A stretch of 64,000 nucleotides of DNA from Levilactobacillus tangyuanensis (GTDB taxonomy: Bacteria; Bacillota; Bacilli; Lactobacillales; Lactobacillaceae): the NCBI RefSeq assembly GCF_003946545.1, contig NZ_RHOA01000007.1, forward strand, positions 38,784 to 102,783. The letters are read 5' to 3'. A model generated the notes under the pieces. It was not told the DNA's origin. It searched no databases and was given only the letters and a program-made list of their open reading frames with translations. Shown here piece by piece: positions 8,832 through 18,103 of this stretch. Both the position numbers and the translations under genes were made by a program. Each line of letters opens with the position of its first letter. Position 1 is the first letter of the stretch.

Positions 8832-8873
8832 AATAAGCGTTGGGGATAAATTTTAACCCCAACGCTTATTTTG
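8832..8873. terminator. Strong, probably bidirectional terminator
   Basis: A perfect 14-bp stem (AATAAGCGTTGGGG / CCCCAACGCTTATT) between convergent genes, with T-rich sequence on either side. Confidence 0.9.
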
Positions 8874-8894
8874 ATCGCTTCAATTGGCTGTAGC

Positions 8895-9146
8895 TTAGCC
8901 CCACTCCATATTATGCAAGTTAACCTTAGCATCCTTGGTGACGGCCTGACCGTCCCGCGGTGCCATGGGCTCCTGCAGAAAGGCCAATTCAGCTAATGCC
9001 TCCCATTCCCCTTTGGGAACAATGACAGCGGCCTCGGCATCGTCCGCATCGGTCGGCGTGACCAGAATCGTTTCCTTCAACCGGTGAACCGCCGTCAAAA
9101 TCTGTAAAAAGTCTTCCTGTGCTGCAAGTGGTGAATATTGCTTCAT
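8895..9146 (-). CDS. Phd/YefM-like antitoxin without a toxin partner
   Basis: 83 residues. The pattern QEDFLQILTAVHRLKETILVT, then AAVIVPKGEWEALAELAFL resembles the Phd/YefM fold (DNA-binding N-terminal half; EEY/EEW plus ETAYL-type helix). Such proteins normally neutralise RelE/YoeB/Doc toxins and repress their operon. No toxin-sized ORF lies on either side: downstream is a terminator, and upstream (minus sense) is a small membrane protein. The ATG at 9146 has a GGGAGGAGC site. It may act as a solitary regulator. The family call is moderate. Confidence 0.55.
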   Translation of the reverse strand: MKQYSPLAAQEDFLQILTAVHRLKETILVTPTDADDAEAAVIVPKGEWEALAELAFLQEPMAPRDGQAVTKDAKVNLHNMEWG

Positions 9147-9216
9147 CGCTAGTGCTCCTCCCTATAATCCCCCGTGATCGACCGTGTCCCGTCAACGAGA
9201 CCTGGCCTCATTTTAC

Positions 9217-9609
9217 TTAACGCTGGTTCAGCGTCATCAAAACCACCATCAACGTTCCTAAAATACTCAATTGACTCCCCGCGAGAAATTGCCATTGTCG
9301 TACCCATAAGTGCTGCACCGAGACCGATGGCCACGCTCGTCGATTGCGGACCAAACAGTGCCCCAAGGCAATGACGTTGGCAATCATCAACAATAGCAAT
9401 GGTCGAACGCCGACCGCCATCGGCAGCCAAACACTCATCGCGGCATACGAAACACCAAAACTAACCAACCAAATATAGATCAGGCTTCGCCGCCGCAAGT
9501 TTACCCTGGCGGCGACTGATTGGGTTTGCTGAAACCGAAAAAGGGTCCAGCCATGGAGCGCAAGACTCATACAGGTGACTGCTAGTCCGACTATCACAGC
9601 TATCCGCAT
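9217..9609 (-). CDS. Four-helix membrane protein, function unknown
   Basis: 130 residues with four hydrophobic segments (about 2-24, 40-64, 68-86 and 105-126) and Arg-rich loops. No recognised family. The start is ATG 9609, nine bases from GAGGGG; the longer open frame to 9873 lacks an RBS and overlaps the mnmG terminator. It lies 70 bases upstream of the Phd-like gene and may be co-transcribed with it. The 260 bases between it and the mnmG terminator hold no feature I can name. Confidence 0.5.
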   Translation of the reverse strand: MRIAVIVGLAVTCMSLALHGWTLFRFQQTQSVAARVNLRRRSLIYIWLVSFGVSYAAMSVWLPMAVGVRPLLLLMIANVIALGHCLVRNRRAWPSVSVQHLWVRQWQFLAGSQLSILGTLMVVLMTLNQR

Positions 9610-9873
9610 GGCAACCATCCCCTCTACGTCCCGTCGTCGGCCAGAAATGCTAGTCCATTTCCAACTGAACGCTGCTCGATCCCACTCCTCCGATCGGTTC
9701 CGAACGTGACTGACTACATTCACTACCTTACCGCCGCTCTGTGGTAAACCTGCAAAGAACCTGTAAAGATTACGTGTACATTTTATTATTAAATTGATAA
9801 TCGCTTGATAATTATTAATAATACCCACGTGAAGAACTCTTAAAACTGCTTTCATATCAGCACTTTTAGCCAC

Positions 9874-9907
9874 ACAAAAACCCCGAGAATAAATTTTCTC
9901 GGGGTTT
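9874..9907 (-). terminator. Intrinsic terminator of mnmG
   Basis: Minus strand: AACCCCGAGAA / TTCTCGGGGTT stem followed by T-rich sequence, directly after the mnmG stop. Confidence 0.88.
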
Positions 9908-9920
9908 AATTAATGATTAA

Positions 9921-11831
9921 CTAGTTAACTTTAGCGATCTTTCCTTGTTCAATATAAACACTCAAGATGGCAATGTCGGCTGGGTTAACCCCACTGATCC
10001 GCGTTGCTTGGGCTAAGGTTTCTGGTTGAATCTTCTTTAATTTTTGATGAGCTTCCGTGGCTAAACCATCGATAGCATCGTAGTCAATGTTGGCGGGAAT
10101 CGTCTTGGCTTCCATCCGCTTCAACTTCGCCACATTCTCTTCGGACTTCTTAATGTAGCCCGCATACTTCAGGGAAACCTCAATTTCCTCAATGATGTGT
10201 CGATCGAGTGGCTGATCTGGTGCCGGGATAAAGTCCAACAACGTGGCGTAGGTCACGTAGGGCCGCCGCAGGAAGGCCGCCGCAATGATACCGTCTTGCA
10301 ACGGCTTGTCGCCATGTTGGCCAACGAACTCGTTCACGGCATCGCTAGGCTTGATACGAATGCTGTTCAACCGTTCGATCTCGGTATTGATGGCCGCACG
10401 CTTAGCCAAGAAGGCTTCGTAGCGGTCATCGCTGATCAATCCCAGGTCGTGACCTTTCGTGGTTAACCGCAGGTCGGCGTTATCATGCCGCAGGATTAAC
10501 CGGTATTCGGCCCGGCTCGTCAACAACCGGTAGGGTTCATTCGTCCCCTTGGTAACCAAGTCATCCACCATGACACCGATGTAGGCATCGGAACGTTGTA
10601 ACGTGAAGCCTGGCTTGCCCTGGGCCCGCAGTCCGGCATTAATCCCGGCTAAGAGTCCTTGACCAGCGGCTTCTTCGTAACCCGACGTCCCGTTGGTTTG
10701 GCCAGCGGTGAAGAGGTTCTTCAGCAGCTTGGTTTCCAACGTTGGCCGTAATTGATAGGGTGCAACCACGTCATATTCGATGGCGTAGCCGGGCCGCATC
10801 ATTTGGGCATCCTCTAACCCCTTAACGGAGTGCAGAATCTTCTGTTGCACTTCTTCAGGCATTGAGGTTGAAAGGCCTTGAACGTACCATTCATCCGTCT
10901 TCCGGCCTTCTGGCTCCAAGAAGATTTGATGACGAGGCTTGTCGGCAAAGCGGACAATCTTGTCCTCAATGGATGGGCAGTAACGAGGGCCAACCCCTTC
11001 AATCACACCGGTAAACATGGGCGCACGGTCCAGATTTTCCCGAATAATTGCGTGGGTCTTCTCGTTGGTGTAGGTCAACCAGCAAGACAATTGGTTCTTC
11101 AATTCCAGGTAGGCACTATCTGGCGTGGTGAAGCTGAAATGATTGGGTTCTTCATCCCCAGGTTGCTCTTCGGTTTCATCATAATTGATGGTGTTCCCAT
11201 CCACTCGTGGTGGGGTCCCGGTCTTGAATCGTTCCAAATCGAAACCATACTTGGGCAGGTTAGCCGTCAGCTTGGTTGCGGGTTGAGAGTTGTTAGGACC
11301 GGATGAGTACATCAATTCACCGATGATGATCTTTCCCCGAGCGGCGGTTCCGGCGGCGATCACGACGGACTTAGCGGCGTAACGCGCCCCTGTGTTGGTG
11401 ATTACCCCTTTACATTCACCGTCTTCGACGATCAGGTCATCCACGATCCCCTGACGTAAGGTCAGGTTCGGTTCCTTTTCAATGGTATGCTTCATTTCGG
11501 CATGGTAAGCATGCTTGTCGGCTTGTGCCCGTAAGGCCCGCACGGCGGGACCCTTACCGGTATTTAGCATCCGCATTTGGACGTAGGTCTTGTCAATATT
11601 ACGACCCATTTCGCCCCCGAGGGCATCGATTTCCCGGACGACGATCCCCTTTGCGGGACCCCCAACGGAAGGATTACATGGCATAAAGGCCACCATATCC
11701 AAATTAATCGTCATCAGTAGTGTCCGGTTGCCCATCCGCGCTGCGGCGAGGGCTGCTTCACTACCAGCATGACCAGCACCAACCACGATAACATCGTAGT
11801 CGCGACCGGCATATTCCTTGATTTCAGTCAT
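9921..11831 (-). CDS. mnmG: tRNA uridine-34 5-carboxymethylaminomethyl-modifying FAD enzyme
   Basis: 636 residues. With MnmE it installs the cmnm5 group on wobble U34 of tRNAs reading NNA/NNG codons. The FAD-binding dinucleotide motif is [14 protein letters not shown] (about residues 13-26). Conserved stretches [22 protein letters not shown] and the GidA C-terminal domain ([19 protein letters not shown]) are present. The start is taken as the ATG at 11831 ([14 protein letters not shown]), matching the usual length; the frame is open to 11867. It lies about 50 bases downstream of mnmE, in the same operon. No parA/parB/rsmG follows it, unlike in many Firmicutes. Confidence 0.95.
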   Translation of the reverse strand: MTEIKEYAGRDYDVIVVGAGHAGSEAALAAARMGNRTLLMTINLDMVAFMPCNPSVGGPAKGIVVREIDALGGEMGRNIDKTYVQMRMLNTGKGPAVRALRAQADKHAYHAEMKHTIEKEPNLTLRQGIVDDLIVEDGECKGVITNTGARYAAKSVVIAAGTAARGKIIIGELMYSSGPNNSQPATKLTANLPKYGFDLERFKTGTPPRVDGNTINYDETEEQPGDEEPNHFSFTTPDSAYLELKNQLSCWLTYTNEKTHAIIRENLDRAPMFTGVIEGVGPRYCPSIEDKIVRFADKPRHQIFLEPEGRKTDEWYVQGLSTSMPEEVQQKILHSVKGLEDAQMMRPGYAIEYDVVAPYQLRPTLETKLLKNLFTAGQTNGTSGYEEAAGQGLLAGINAGLRAQGKPGFTLQRSDAYIGVMVDDLVTKGTNEPYRLLTSRAEYRLILRHDNADLRLTTKGHDLGLISDDRYEAFLAKRAAINTEIERLNSIRIKPSDAVNEFVGQHGDKPLQDGIIAAAFLRRPYVTYATLLDFIPAPDQPLDRHIIEEIEVSLKYAGYIKKSEENVAKLKRMEAKTIPANIDYDAIDGLATEAHQKLKKIQPETLAQATRISGVNPADIAILSVYIEQGKIAKVN

Positions 11832-11883
11832 GGTTTTTCGATTCCCTTCATGTTGACTCATCGCCAACCATTTTCTCTTCTGA

Positions 11884-13278
11884 TTATTTTCCTAAACAGA
11901 ACTGGCTAAACAGTTGGTCTAGTAGCTCATCTTGGTAACTGTCACCGGTGATTTCTCCCAGTAAGTCCCAGGCCCGCGTCATGTCGATTTGAACCAGGTC
12001 CACTGGCATCCCCGCCGCAATCCCATGCATGACGTCGGACAAGGCATCGCTAGCCTGATGTAAGAGGCCAATGTGCCGGGCGTTTGTCACCATGACATTG
12101 TTTTGGTTGGATTCAATGCCTTCATCGAAGAACAGGTGGGCAATCGTGGTTTCCAATTGATCCATCCCTGTACTCTTCAAAATGGAGGTTTCAATGATCG
12201 GACTGTCACCGGCAGCGGCCTTAACCGCCGTCAGATCAAGCTGTTGTGGCAGGTCGGTCTTGTTTAAGATCAAGATTCGTTGATTAGCCGCCGTGGCACT
12301 GAGCAACTTTTTATCTTCGGCCGTCAGTGGTTCGCTGGCGTTCAGAACTAAGATCACCAGATCGGCGGTATCAATGGCCTTCAACGACCGTTCGACCCCG
12401 ATTTTCTCGACCTTATCCGTCGTATCGCGAATCCCGGCGGTGTCGATTAACTTCAGGGGAACCCCCTTGACGTTGACGTATTCTTCAATCACGTCACGCG
12501 TGGTCCCAGCCACATCGGTCACGATCGCCTTGTCTTCATGCAACAGATGGTTTAACAGGCTACTCTTCCCGACGTTAGGCCGACCGACAATCGCCGTGGC
12601 CAAGCCTTCACGCAAGACCTTCCCCTGCTTAGCCGTCGCTAACAGAACCTTAATCTGCTTCTGAACGGACTGAGCCTTCTCCAACAGCATCTTCGTTGTC
12701 ATCGTTTCCACGTCGTCGTATTCAGGATAGTCGATGTTAACTTCGACCTGCGCCAAGGCATCCAGGATGTCCTGTCGCAAATGACGAATTAACTTGGACA
12801 GATCACCATCCAGTTGATCTAAAGCCACCTTCATCGACTTATCGGTCTTGGCCCGAATCAAATCCATCACGGATTCGGCCTGCGTCAAATCGATTCGACC
12901 ATTCAGGAAGGCCCGCTTGGTATATTCACCCGGTTCGGCCAATCGTGCCCCGTAACTCAGGCACAACTGAAGAATCCGGTTCGTCGCCACGATCCCACCG
13001 TGACAGTTAATTTCAATAATATCTTCCTTGGTGTAAGTCTTAGGCGCCCGCATCACGGTTACCATGACTTCATCAACTTCTTCATTCGTTTCAGGGTCAA
13101 CGATGTGGCCATAGTGAATCGTATGGCTCGCAACCTGACTTAAATCGGCGCCCTTAAACAGCTTGCCGGCGACGTCAAAGACCTCTTCGCCAGATAGCCG
13201 AATGATCGCAATGCCCCCCTCACCAGGTGGGGTAGAAATTGCCGCAATCGTATCAAATTCCGTTGTGGTGACTGCCAT
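11884..13278 (-). CDS. mnmE: tRNA modification GTPase
   Basis: 464 residues. An N-terminal THF-binding domain (about 1-120), a helical domain, and a G domain inserted from about 225 with G1 GRPNVGKS (232-239), G3 DTAGIRDT and G4 NKTD, then the C-terminal FCLGK with the conserved Cys. It is the GTPase partner of MnmG in U34 modification. ATG at 13278 sits behind AAAGGAGG. It is followed closely by mnmG. Confidence 0.96.
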   Translation of the reverse strand: MAVTTTEFDTIAAISTPPGEGGIAIIRLSGEEVFDVAGKLFKGADLSQVASHTIHYGHIVDPETNEEVDEVMVTVMRAPKTYTKEDIIEINCHGGIVATNRILQLCLSYGARLAEPGEYTKRAFLNGRIDLTQAESVMDLIRAKTDKSMKVALDQLDGDLSKLIRHLRQDILDALAQVEVNIDYPEYDDVETMTTKMLLEKAQSVQKQIKVLLATAKQGKVLREGLATAIVGRPNVGKSSLLNHLLHEDKAIVTDVAGTTRDVIEEYVNVKGVPLKLIDTAGIRDTTDKVEKIGVERSLKAIDTADLVILVLNASEPLTAEDKKLLSATAANQRILILNKTDLPQQLDLTAVKAAAGDSPIIETSILKSTGMDQLETTIAHLFFDEGIESNQNNVMVTNARHIGLLHQASDALSDVMHGIAAGMPVDLVQIDMTRAWDLLGEITGDSYQDELLDQLFSQFCLGK

Positions 13279-13502
13279 GAGTCATCCTCCTTTTTCTATC
13301 AAACACTGCGCTTCGTCTGTAGTCCTTATCCTGTTCCCGACCAGTAGCGGTCAGTTTCCGTATCCGGACCCGTACCGACCGATAGCGGTACTGACTAGTC
13401 TAGCCCGCTAACGCGCCCACAGGACCTGTCAGCCACCTCCTGAGTGATGGCGCTAAACCACCGTTCAAAACTGGCCAACATCCCTGGCGTATCATTTATA
13501 GC

Positions 13503-13560
13503 CATAAAAAAAAGCACCTACTCCGCGCCACCTAACCGGGCACGGATAAAGTACTTTCAC
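13503..13560 (-). terminator. Intrinsic terminator of jag
   Basis: Minus strand: a long imperfect stem (CCGTGCC/GGCGCGG inside GTACTTTAT/AGTAGGTGC) followed by T8. It separates jag from mnmE. The rest of the gap (13279-13502) has short related inverted segments around 13338-13400 (GTCAGT/ACTGAC and two AGCGGT copies) but no gene; it is presumably the mnmE promoter and leader. Confidence 0.8.
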
Positions 13561-13632
13561 TACTTTATCGTAAACATGATAAGAATGATTGTCTTCACTA
13601 TAAGGGCAATCCCACCATTTGTCAAACCAAAC

Positions 13633-14391
13633 TTAGGCCGGCTCAATCACAACCGCCCGGTGGGGTTCCTTACCCGCCGAATACGTTGTGACGAAGCGGT
13701 TCTTCGCCAATACGGCGTGAATCTGTTTCCGCTCAAATGATGGCATCGGGTCCAGGTAAATTGGCTTACCCGTGGCTACGACCTCGCGGGCGGTATTGTC
13801 CGCCAAACGGGCCAGGGTCACGCGCCGCCGTTCCCGATAGCCGGCCACGTCCAGTTCAACCTCGACGTGTGCCGCCCCATGATGGTTCAGGAACAATTGC
13901 GCCAGGCTCTGTAGCGCATTGATGGTCCGCCCATGCTTCCCAATCAACAGGCCTTCCTTGTCCGTGGTAAATTCGAGCTGAACCTGGCGGTGACCCGCGC
14001 TGGTTGCCGCAACCGTGGCATCAATTCCTAGTTGGTCGACGATCGTGCCGAGATAGTCCTCAACCGCACTAATCGCCGCCTCCCGCCGAGCCTGACGCTC
14101 TGCCGGGCTCACGGTTGGCTGTTCGGGTTCATCGGCCGGTGCAGCAGGTGCCACCGGTTGTTGCACCTTGAACACGGGGGTCTTCTTCACCGGTGCTGGT
14201 TTGGCGGCCGCCTGATCGGCAGCAACGACCTTCAACGTCACATCCACCATGGCATCACGTTGACCGATACCGAGCCACCCTTTACGCGCCGCGGTTACAA
14301 CGTTAATGGTCACCTGATCGCGGTCACTGTTCAGTGCTGCCAAGCCAGCCTGAATTGCCGCCTCTTCTGTTTTCCCCGTAAAGATGGTCAT
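13633..14391 (-). CDS. khpB: RNA-binding protein Jag/KhpB
   Basis: 252 residues. Jag_N domain (about 1-52, FTGKTEEAAIQAGLAALN and KGWLGIG), a Pro/Ala-rich linker, a KH domain with the GxxG loop IGKHGRTINAL (about 155-165), and an R3H domain (RRRVTLARLADN, ending ERKQIHAVLAKN). KhpB binds RNA with KhpA and affects cell elongation and septation in Gram-positive cocci; it is classically linked to yidC (spoIIIJ). Here a terminator separates it from yidC, so it probably also has its own promoter. Confidence 0.93.
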   Translation of the reverse strand: MTIFTGKTEEAAIQAGLAALNSDRDQVTINVVTAARKGWLGIGQRDAMVDVTLKVVAADQAAAKPAPVKKTPVFKVQQPVAPAAPADEPEQPTVSPAERQARREAAISAVEDYLGTIVDQLGIDATVAATSAGHRQVQLEFTTDKEGLLIGKHGRTINALQSLAQLFLNHHGAAHVEVELDVAGYRERRRVTLARLADNTAREVVATGKPIYLDPMPSFERKQIHAVLAKNRFVTTYSAGKEPHRAVVIEPA

Positions 14392-14442
14392 GACTTGATT
14401 CCTCCAATACGTCCGTAGTCTATTAACGGCTAGTATACCATA

Positions 14443-14476
14443 GAAAAAACCGCCACCGAGACTTCGGTAGCGGTTC
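14443..14476 (-). terminator. Terminator between yidC and jag
   Basis: Minus strand: AACCGCTACCGA / TCGGTGGCGGTT stem with T6, between the yidC stop and the jag start. It would reduce read-through from rnpA-yidC into jag. Confidence 0.85.
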
Positions 14477-14512
14477 TAAAATGCATTTTATGATTGGTGA
14501 CTAAGGAATCGT

Positions 14513-15346
14513 CTACTTACGACGACTCTGTTTAGCCTTACGAACGGCACGCTTCATTGCCCGTTCATGTTCCAACTTGACCTGTTCCTTGGCATCGCGA
14601 TCCGCTTGAATCTTCCACGGATTTTGGATGATCAGGGTTTGGAATACTTGGAAGACGTAGGAAACCGTCCAGTACAGTGACAGTGATGAGGCCACGTTCA
14701 TCGCCGTAAAGAAGACGATGACCGGCATCCCCATAACCATCATATTGTTGACGGAACTGGTTTCTGGCGCTGACTTGGTCGCCAACCACGTACTCAAGAA
14801 CGTGGCAACGGCGGCCAATAATGGCAGGATAAAGTAGGGGTCTTTGTCACCCAGGGATAACCAGAGGAAAGTTCCAGAACGCAGAACCTTCGTCCGCCAA
14901 ATAGCTTGGTACAAAGCCCAAATGATTGGCAATTGCACGATGGCTGGCAGACAACCCATCATTGGGTTGATGCCGGCTTCCGAATATAACTTCTGTTGTT
15001 CTTGGGATAACTTCTCGCGGGTTTCGCGATCCCGTGACGAGTATTTCTTTTGCAGAGCCTTTAATTGTGGCTGAATCTCTTGTGTCTTCCGCATGCTGCG
15101 GGTTTGGAAAATCATCAGCGGCATTAAGATTACCCGAACGATAATCGTAAAGGCGATGATCCCTACCCCGTAGTTCCCGCCGAACAAGCTTGCCAACCAT
15201 TGAATGGCCCGGGAGAAGTTCAGGACAATTAAGCCATCCCATAACCCGGTACTATGATTCGTAATTGGCGTTTTGCTACAAGCGGAGAGAATGAACACTA
15301 AGCTCACAATACCCAGCATAAGTAGGGTTCGTTTATACTTTTTCAC
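14513..15346 (-). CDS. yidC: Membrane protein insertase YidC (lipoprotein form)
   Basis: 277 residues. A lipoprotein signal peptide with lipobox LSAC (Cys23) is followed by about five membrane helices of the Oxa1/YidC core (ALFGGNYGVGIIAFTIIVRV, MQ-rich cytoplasmic loop RSMRKTQEIQPQLKALQKKY with the hydrophilic-groove Arg region, GCLPAIVQLPIIWALYQAI). It inserts membrane proteins alone or with SecYEG. The tail is Lys/Arg-rich (KRAVRKAKQSRRK), a ribosome-binding type of tail. The start is GTG at 15346 after GAGGAA, two bases past the rnpA stop, implying translational coupling. Confidence 0.95.
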   Translation of the reverse strand: MKKYKRTLLMLGIVSLVFILSACSKTPITNHSTGLWDGLIVLNFSRAIQWLASLFGGNYGVGIIAFTIIVRVILMPLMIFQTRSMRKTQEIQPQLKALQKKYSSRDRETREKLSQEQQKLYSEAGINPMMGCLPAIVQLPIIWALYQAIWRTKVLRSGTFLWLSLGDKDPYFILPLLAAVATFLSTWLATKSAPETSSVNNMMVMGMPVIVFFTAMNVASSLSLYWTVSYVFQVFQTLIIQNPWKIQADRDAKEQVKLEHERAMKRAVRKAKQSRRK

Positions 15347-15348
15347 GT

Positions 15349-15705
15349 TTATTCCTCACTATAGTTGGAATCCAGTAGTTTCGCCAGCTTTAACACATGG
15401 ATCAGGCTATGCTTCGCGTCGGGCATGGAAATACCATCCGCACGGGGCCGAGCGATCACGAGAAAGTCCACATCCTGTTTAAGGTAGGGCTTTAGCTCAA
15501 GAAGGCTCTGGCGAATCCGGCGCTTCACCCAATTACGGTGAACGGCGTTCCCAATCTTTTTCCCAACGGAAATCCCGACCCGAAAGTGTGGTTGGTCTGG
15601 TTTATCCATTGAATACACCACAAATTGCCGATTAGCGACTGAATTTCTGGTTTCAAAGACCTGCTGAAATTCCGCTTCTTTCTTAATGCGGTAAGATTTT
15701 CGCAT
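15349..15705 (-). CDS. rnpA: Ribonuclease P protein component
   Basis: 118 residues, the usual size. The RNR signature appears as [15 protein letters not shown] (about residues 54-68), preceded by [12 protein letters not shown]. With the RnpB RNA it matures tRNA 5' ends. It sits between rpmH and yidC, the universal order. A strong hairpin and a terminator lie between it and rpmH, so rnpA transcription depends on read-through or RNA processing. Confidence 0.96.
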   Translation of the reverse strand: MRKSYRIKKEAEFQQVFETRNSVANRQFVVYSMDKPDQPHFRVGISVGKKIGNAVHRNWVKRRIRQSLLELKPYLKQDVDFLVIARPRADGISMPDAKHSLIHVLKLAKLLDSNYSEE

Positions 15706-15743
15706 GGTGCATCTCCAAAATTCTCACGATTTGTGTTCAGTCC

Positions 15744-15772
15744 GCGAGGGATTGGGGTCCCAGTCTCCTCGC
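15744..15772 (-). promoter_or_regulatory. Stable hairpin in the rpmH-rnpA spacer
   Basis: GCGAGG-GATTGG-GGTC-CCAGTC-T-CCTCGC: about 12 bp with one bulged base and one G-U pair, and no T run. It lies just downstream of the rpmH terminator in the rnpA leader. It may protect or mark a processed rnpA-yidC 5' end; that is inference. Confidence 0.5.
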
Positions 15773-15777
15773 AGATA

Positions 15778-15808
15778 AAATAAAAAGACCACTGAACCTT
15801 CAGCGGCC
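15778..15808 (-). terminator. rpmH terminator/attenuator
   Basis: Minus strand: GGCCGCTGAA / TTCAGTGGTC with G-U pairs, followed by TTTTTATTTTA. It overlaps the rpmH stop codon and would set a high rpmH:rnpA transcript ratio. Confidence 0.8.
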
Positions 15809-15942
15809 TATGCAGACAATACTTTACGTCCCTTTTGACGGCGACGTGCTAATACTTGACGGCCATTGCTAGTGCTCATACGCTTGCGGAAGCCGTGGAC
15901 ACGTGAACGGTGACGTTTCTTTGGTTGAAAAGTGCGCTTCAT
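15808..15942 (-). CDS. rpmH: 50S ribosomal protein L34
   Basis: 44 residues, beginning [20 protein letters not shown], the near-invariant L34 sequence. The ATG (complement of 15940-15942) is preceded by TTAAGGAGGTG. It is the first gene of the leftward origin operon. Its leader contains a CCCGAG-AA-CTCGGG dyad at 15977-15990. Confidence 0.98.
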   Translation of the reverse strand: MKRTFQPKKRHRSRVHGFRKRMSTSNGRQVLARRRQKGRKVLSA

Positions 15943-16476
15943 CGTGACACCTCCTTAACTCTATTTTGATTGGTTACCCGAGAACTCGGGCAATACTTAC
16001 TAAATGCATTTCCTGAACATATTAGCATAAAAAAAGAAAGAATGAAACCGAAACTTTGGTTTTCTCATTAAAAGTTTTCCCCGAAGAAATTTGTTTCATG
16101 CACTTTGCCTGTGGATAACTCTCAAATATTACAAAAGTTAATTTTGACTTGGCCACCGAGTTATCCACCGATCCACAGGCTGTTTATTTTTTATTTTTAG
16201 GAACTGTGCATTTTGTGGATAACTTGTGAAACACTTGATCTTATGCATTTCCCAGTCCACAAAAGACTGTGGACAAGTTATGGCTATAAAAACTATCCAC
16301 AGTTTCACACGTGCCTGTGGATAACTTCTTACACTTCCTGTGAAACAATTATGCACAGCCCACAATACCCTGTGGAAAACTTTTTTTCTTCATGCTACAC
16401 TGAATATACGTTTTCGTTAGGGCGGAGTCCGCCCTGCGATAAATGACCATCTAAACTAATATAGGGGGATACATCA
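15943..16476. other. oriC, left part (DnaA-box cluster upstream of dnaA)
   Basis: Perfect DnaA boxes TGTGGATAA at 16110-16118, 16214-16222 and 16316-16324, with one-mismatch boxes at 16161, 16268, 16293, 16349 (TTATGCACA) and 16371. AT-rich tracts lie at 16180-16200 and 16380-16390. The region also holds the divergent promoters of rpmH and dnaA. An AGGGCGGA-G-TCCGCCCT dyad lies at 16419-16435 in the dnaA leader. Any open frames here are not genes: they carry no RBS and run through the boxes. Confidence 0.93.
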
Positions 16477-17835
16477 GTGCCAGACTTGTTAACTTTGTGG
16501 ACTGATATCAAACAGTTGTTTGAGGAAAATTACTCCAAAACGACCTATTCAACTTGGATTGATACAGCCAAGCCCATTGCCTTAGAGGGCAACAAATTAA
16601 CGTTGGAACTCCCATCACCCCTGCATCGTGATTACTGGACCCACCAACACCTGGACCAGCAATTGGTAGAATACGCATACCAAGCCGCTCACGAAGATAT
16701 TCAACCCGTTTTAATTCTTGAAGGTGAACGCCAACAACAGGCGACGCTCAAGGCCAAGACCGCAACCCCAGGGGAAGCGGCCACCAACGAGCCCACACCA
16801 ACTTTTATGAAGGAAACGGCGCTGAATCCTCGCTACACATTTGATACCTTTGTCATTGGGAAGGGTAACCAGATGGCCCATGCCGCCGCCTTAGTGGTTT
16901 CTGAGGAACCAGGCGTCATGTACAACCCACTATTCTTCTATGGTGGCGTTGGCCTCGGCAAGACCCACTTGATGCACGCGATCGGTAATAAAATGTTGGA
17001 AGATCGCCCCGACACCAAGGTCAAATACGTCACTAGCGAGGCTTTTACTAACGACTTTATTAATGCGATTCAAACACGGACGCAGGAGCAGTTCCGACAA
17101 GAGTACCGTAACGTTGATCTGCTGCTGGTCGATGATATTCAGTTCTTCGCCAATAAGGAAGGGACTCAAGAAGAGTTCTTCCATACATTTAACGCCTTAT
17201 ACGACGACGGCAAGCAAATTGTGCTGACGTCCGACCGGCTACCCAACGAAATTCCTAAGCTGCAAGACCGTTTGGTTTCGCGCTTTGCTTGGGGTCTTTC
17301 GGTCGACATCACCCCGCCAGATCTGGAAACTCGGATCGCTATCCTGCGGAACAAGGCCGATGCCGACCAAATCGACATCCCCGACGATACCTTGAGTTAC
17401 ATCGCCGGACAAATCGATTCGAACGTGCGGGAGTTGGAGGGGGCCTTGGCTCGCGTCCAGGCCTACCATCAACTCATGCACCAACCGATCACCACTGATT
17501 TAGCAGCCGAGGCCTTGAAGAGTCTCAACCTCGCTAACGCCAGCGATGCCGTTACGATTCCCGTCATTCAAGATCGGGTCGCCGACTACTTCCACGTTTC
17601 CCTGAAAGACTTGAAGGGTAAGAAACGCAAGAAGGTTATCGTCATGCCACGTCAGATCGCGATGTACCTGTCGCGGGAGTTAACCGAGGCGTCGCTGCCA
17701 CGGATCGGAACCGAATTCGGCGGTAAGGACCATACCACGGTGATTCACGCCTACGATAAGATTACCGCCTCGCTTAAGACCGATCCCGAACTACAGAAGG
17801 CCATTGACGACTTGAAAGAGGAACTTCGTCGTTAG
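16477..17835 (+). CDS. dnaA: Chromosomal replication initiator DnaA
   Basis: 452 residues. Domain I (about 1-85, [20 protein letters not shown]), a short variable linker, AAA+ domain III with Walker [13 protein letters not shown] and Walker [11 protein letters not shown], and C-terminal domain IV with the DnaA signature ([15 protein letters not shown]). It binds the boxes on both sides of its own gene and opens the origin. The start is GTG 16477 with AGGGGGAT seven bases upstream. Boxes near its promoter suggest autoregulation. Confidence 0.98.
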   Translation: MPDLLTLWTDIKQLFEENYSKTTYSTWIDTAKPIALEGNKLTLELPSPLHRDYWTHQHLDQQLVEYAYQAAHEDIQPVLILEGERQQQATLKAKTATPGEAATNEPTPTFMKETALNPRYTFDTFVIGKGNQMAHAAALVVSEEPGVMYNPLFFYGGVGLGKTHLMHAIGNKMLEDRPDTKVKYVTSEAFTNDFINAIQTRTQEQFRQEYRNVDLLLVDDIQFFANKEGTQEEFFHTFNALYDDGKQIVLTSDRLPNEIPKLQDRLVSRFAWGLSVDITPPDLETRIAILRNKADADQIDIPDDTLSYIAGQIDSNVRELEGALARVQAYHQLMHQPITTDLAAEALKSLNLANASDAVTIPVIQDRVADYFHVSLKDLKGKKRKKVIVMPRQIAMYLSRELTEASLPRIGTEFGGKDHTTVIHAYDKITASLKTDPELQKAIDDLKEELRR

Positions 17836-17841
17836 GCCGAT

Positions 17842-17896
17842 GACCGTCACGAGACCCCCAGAAAAGTGGGAGTCACTTGTCGGTCTTTCTCGTTTT
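17842..17896 (+). terminator. Probable dnaA terminator
   Basis: GACCG...CGGTC with inner ACCCCC/GGGAGT pairing, followed by TTTCTCGTTTT. The stem is interrupted, so it may be leaky. Confidence 0.6.
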
Positions 17897-18103
17897 AAAA
17901 GCGTATGATAAACGGTGTTAGCAACAGCGTGTGGATAAAAAATGAAAAGGTACGGAGTTTTCCACAAGTTATCCACAGGTGGAAAAGCCCTAGCCGTTAA
18001 CTGTTCCTCAAAGTTATCCACAATATGCACCGCTCTACTACGGCTACTATTTTTTCTTTTAATTAAGTTAAACTACGCATCACGAAAAAGGAGTGTCCAT
18101 CTT
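17897..18103. other. oriC, right part: DnaA boxes, DnaA-trio-like element and AT-rich unwinding region
   Basis: Perfect boxes at 17930-17938, 17969-17977 and 18014-18022, plus TTTTCCACA at 17958-17966. Twelve bases after the last box, CTACTACGGCTACTAT (18035-18050) resembles the CTA-repeat complement of the DnaA-trios in B. subtilis incC, and it runs directly into a T/A-rich tract (18051-18075). This is the expected duplex-opening site. Confidence 0.85.

Noticed and set aside
16303..16312. CACACGTG as a possible further parS in oriC
   Set aside because: Only the central bases match; the flanking TGTT and AACA arms are absent.
16213..16446. 77-codon open frame between rpmH and dnaA
   Set aside because: It runs through the DnaA boxes of oriC, has no ribosome-binding site and its protein is a translation of the box repeats.
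17942..18103. N-terminal extension of DnaN
   Set aside because: The extension covers oriC boxes and the unwinding region; the ATG at 18104 has the ribosome-binding site and gives the normal length of 379.
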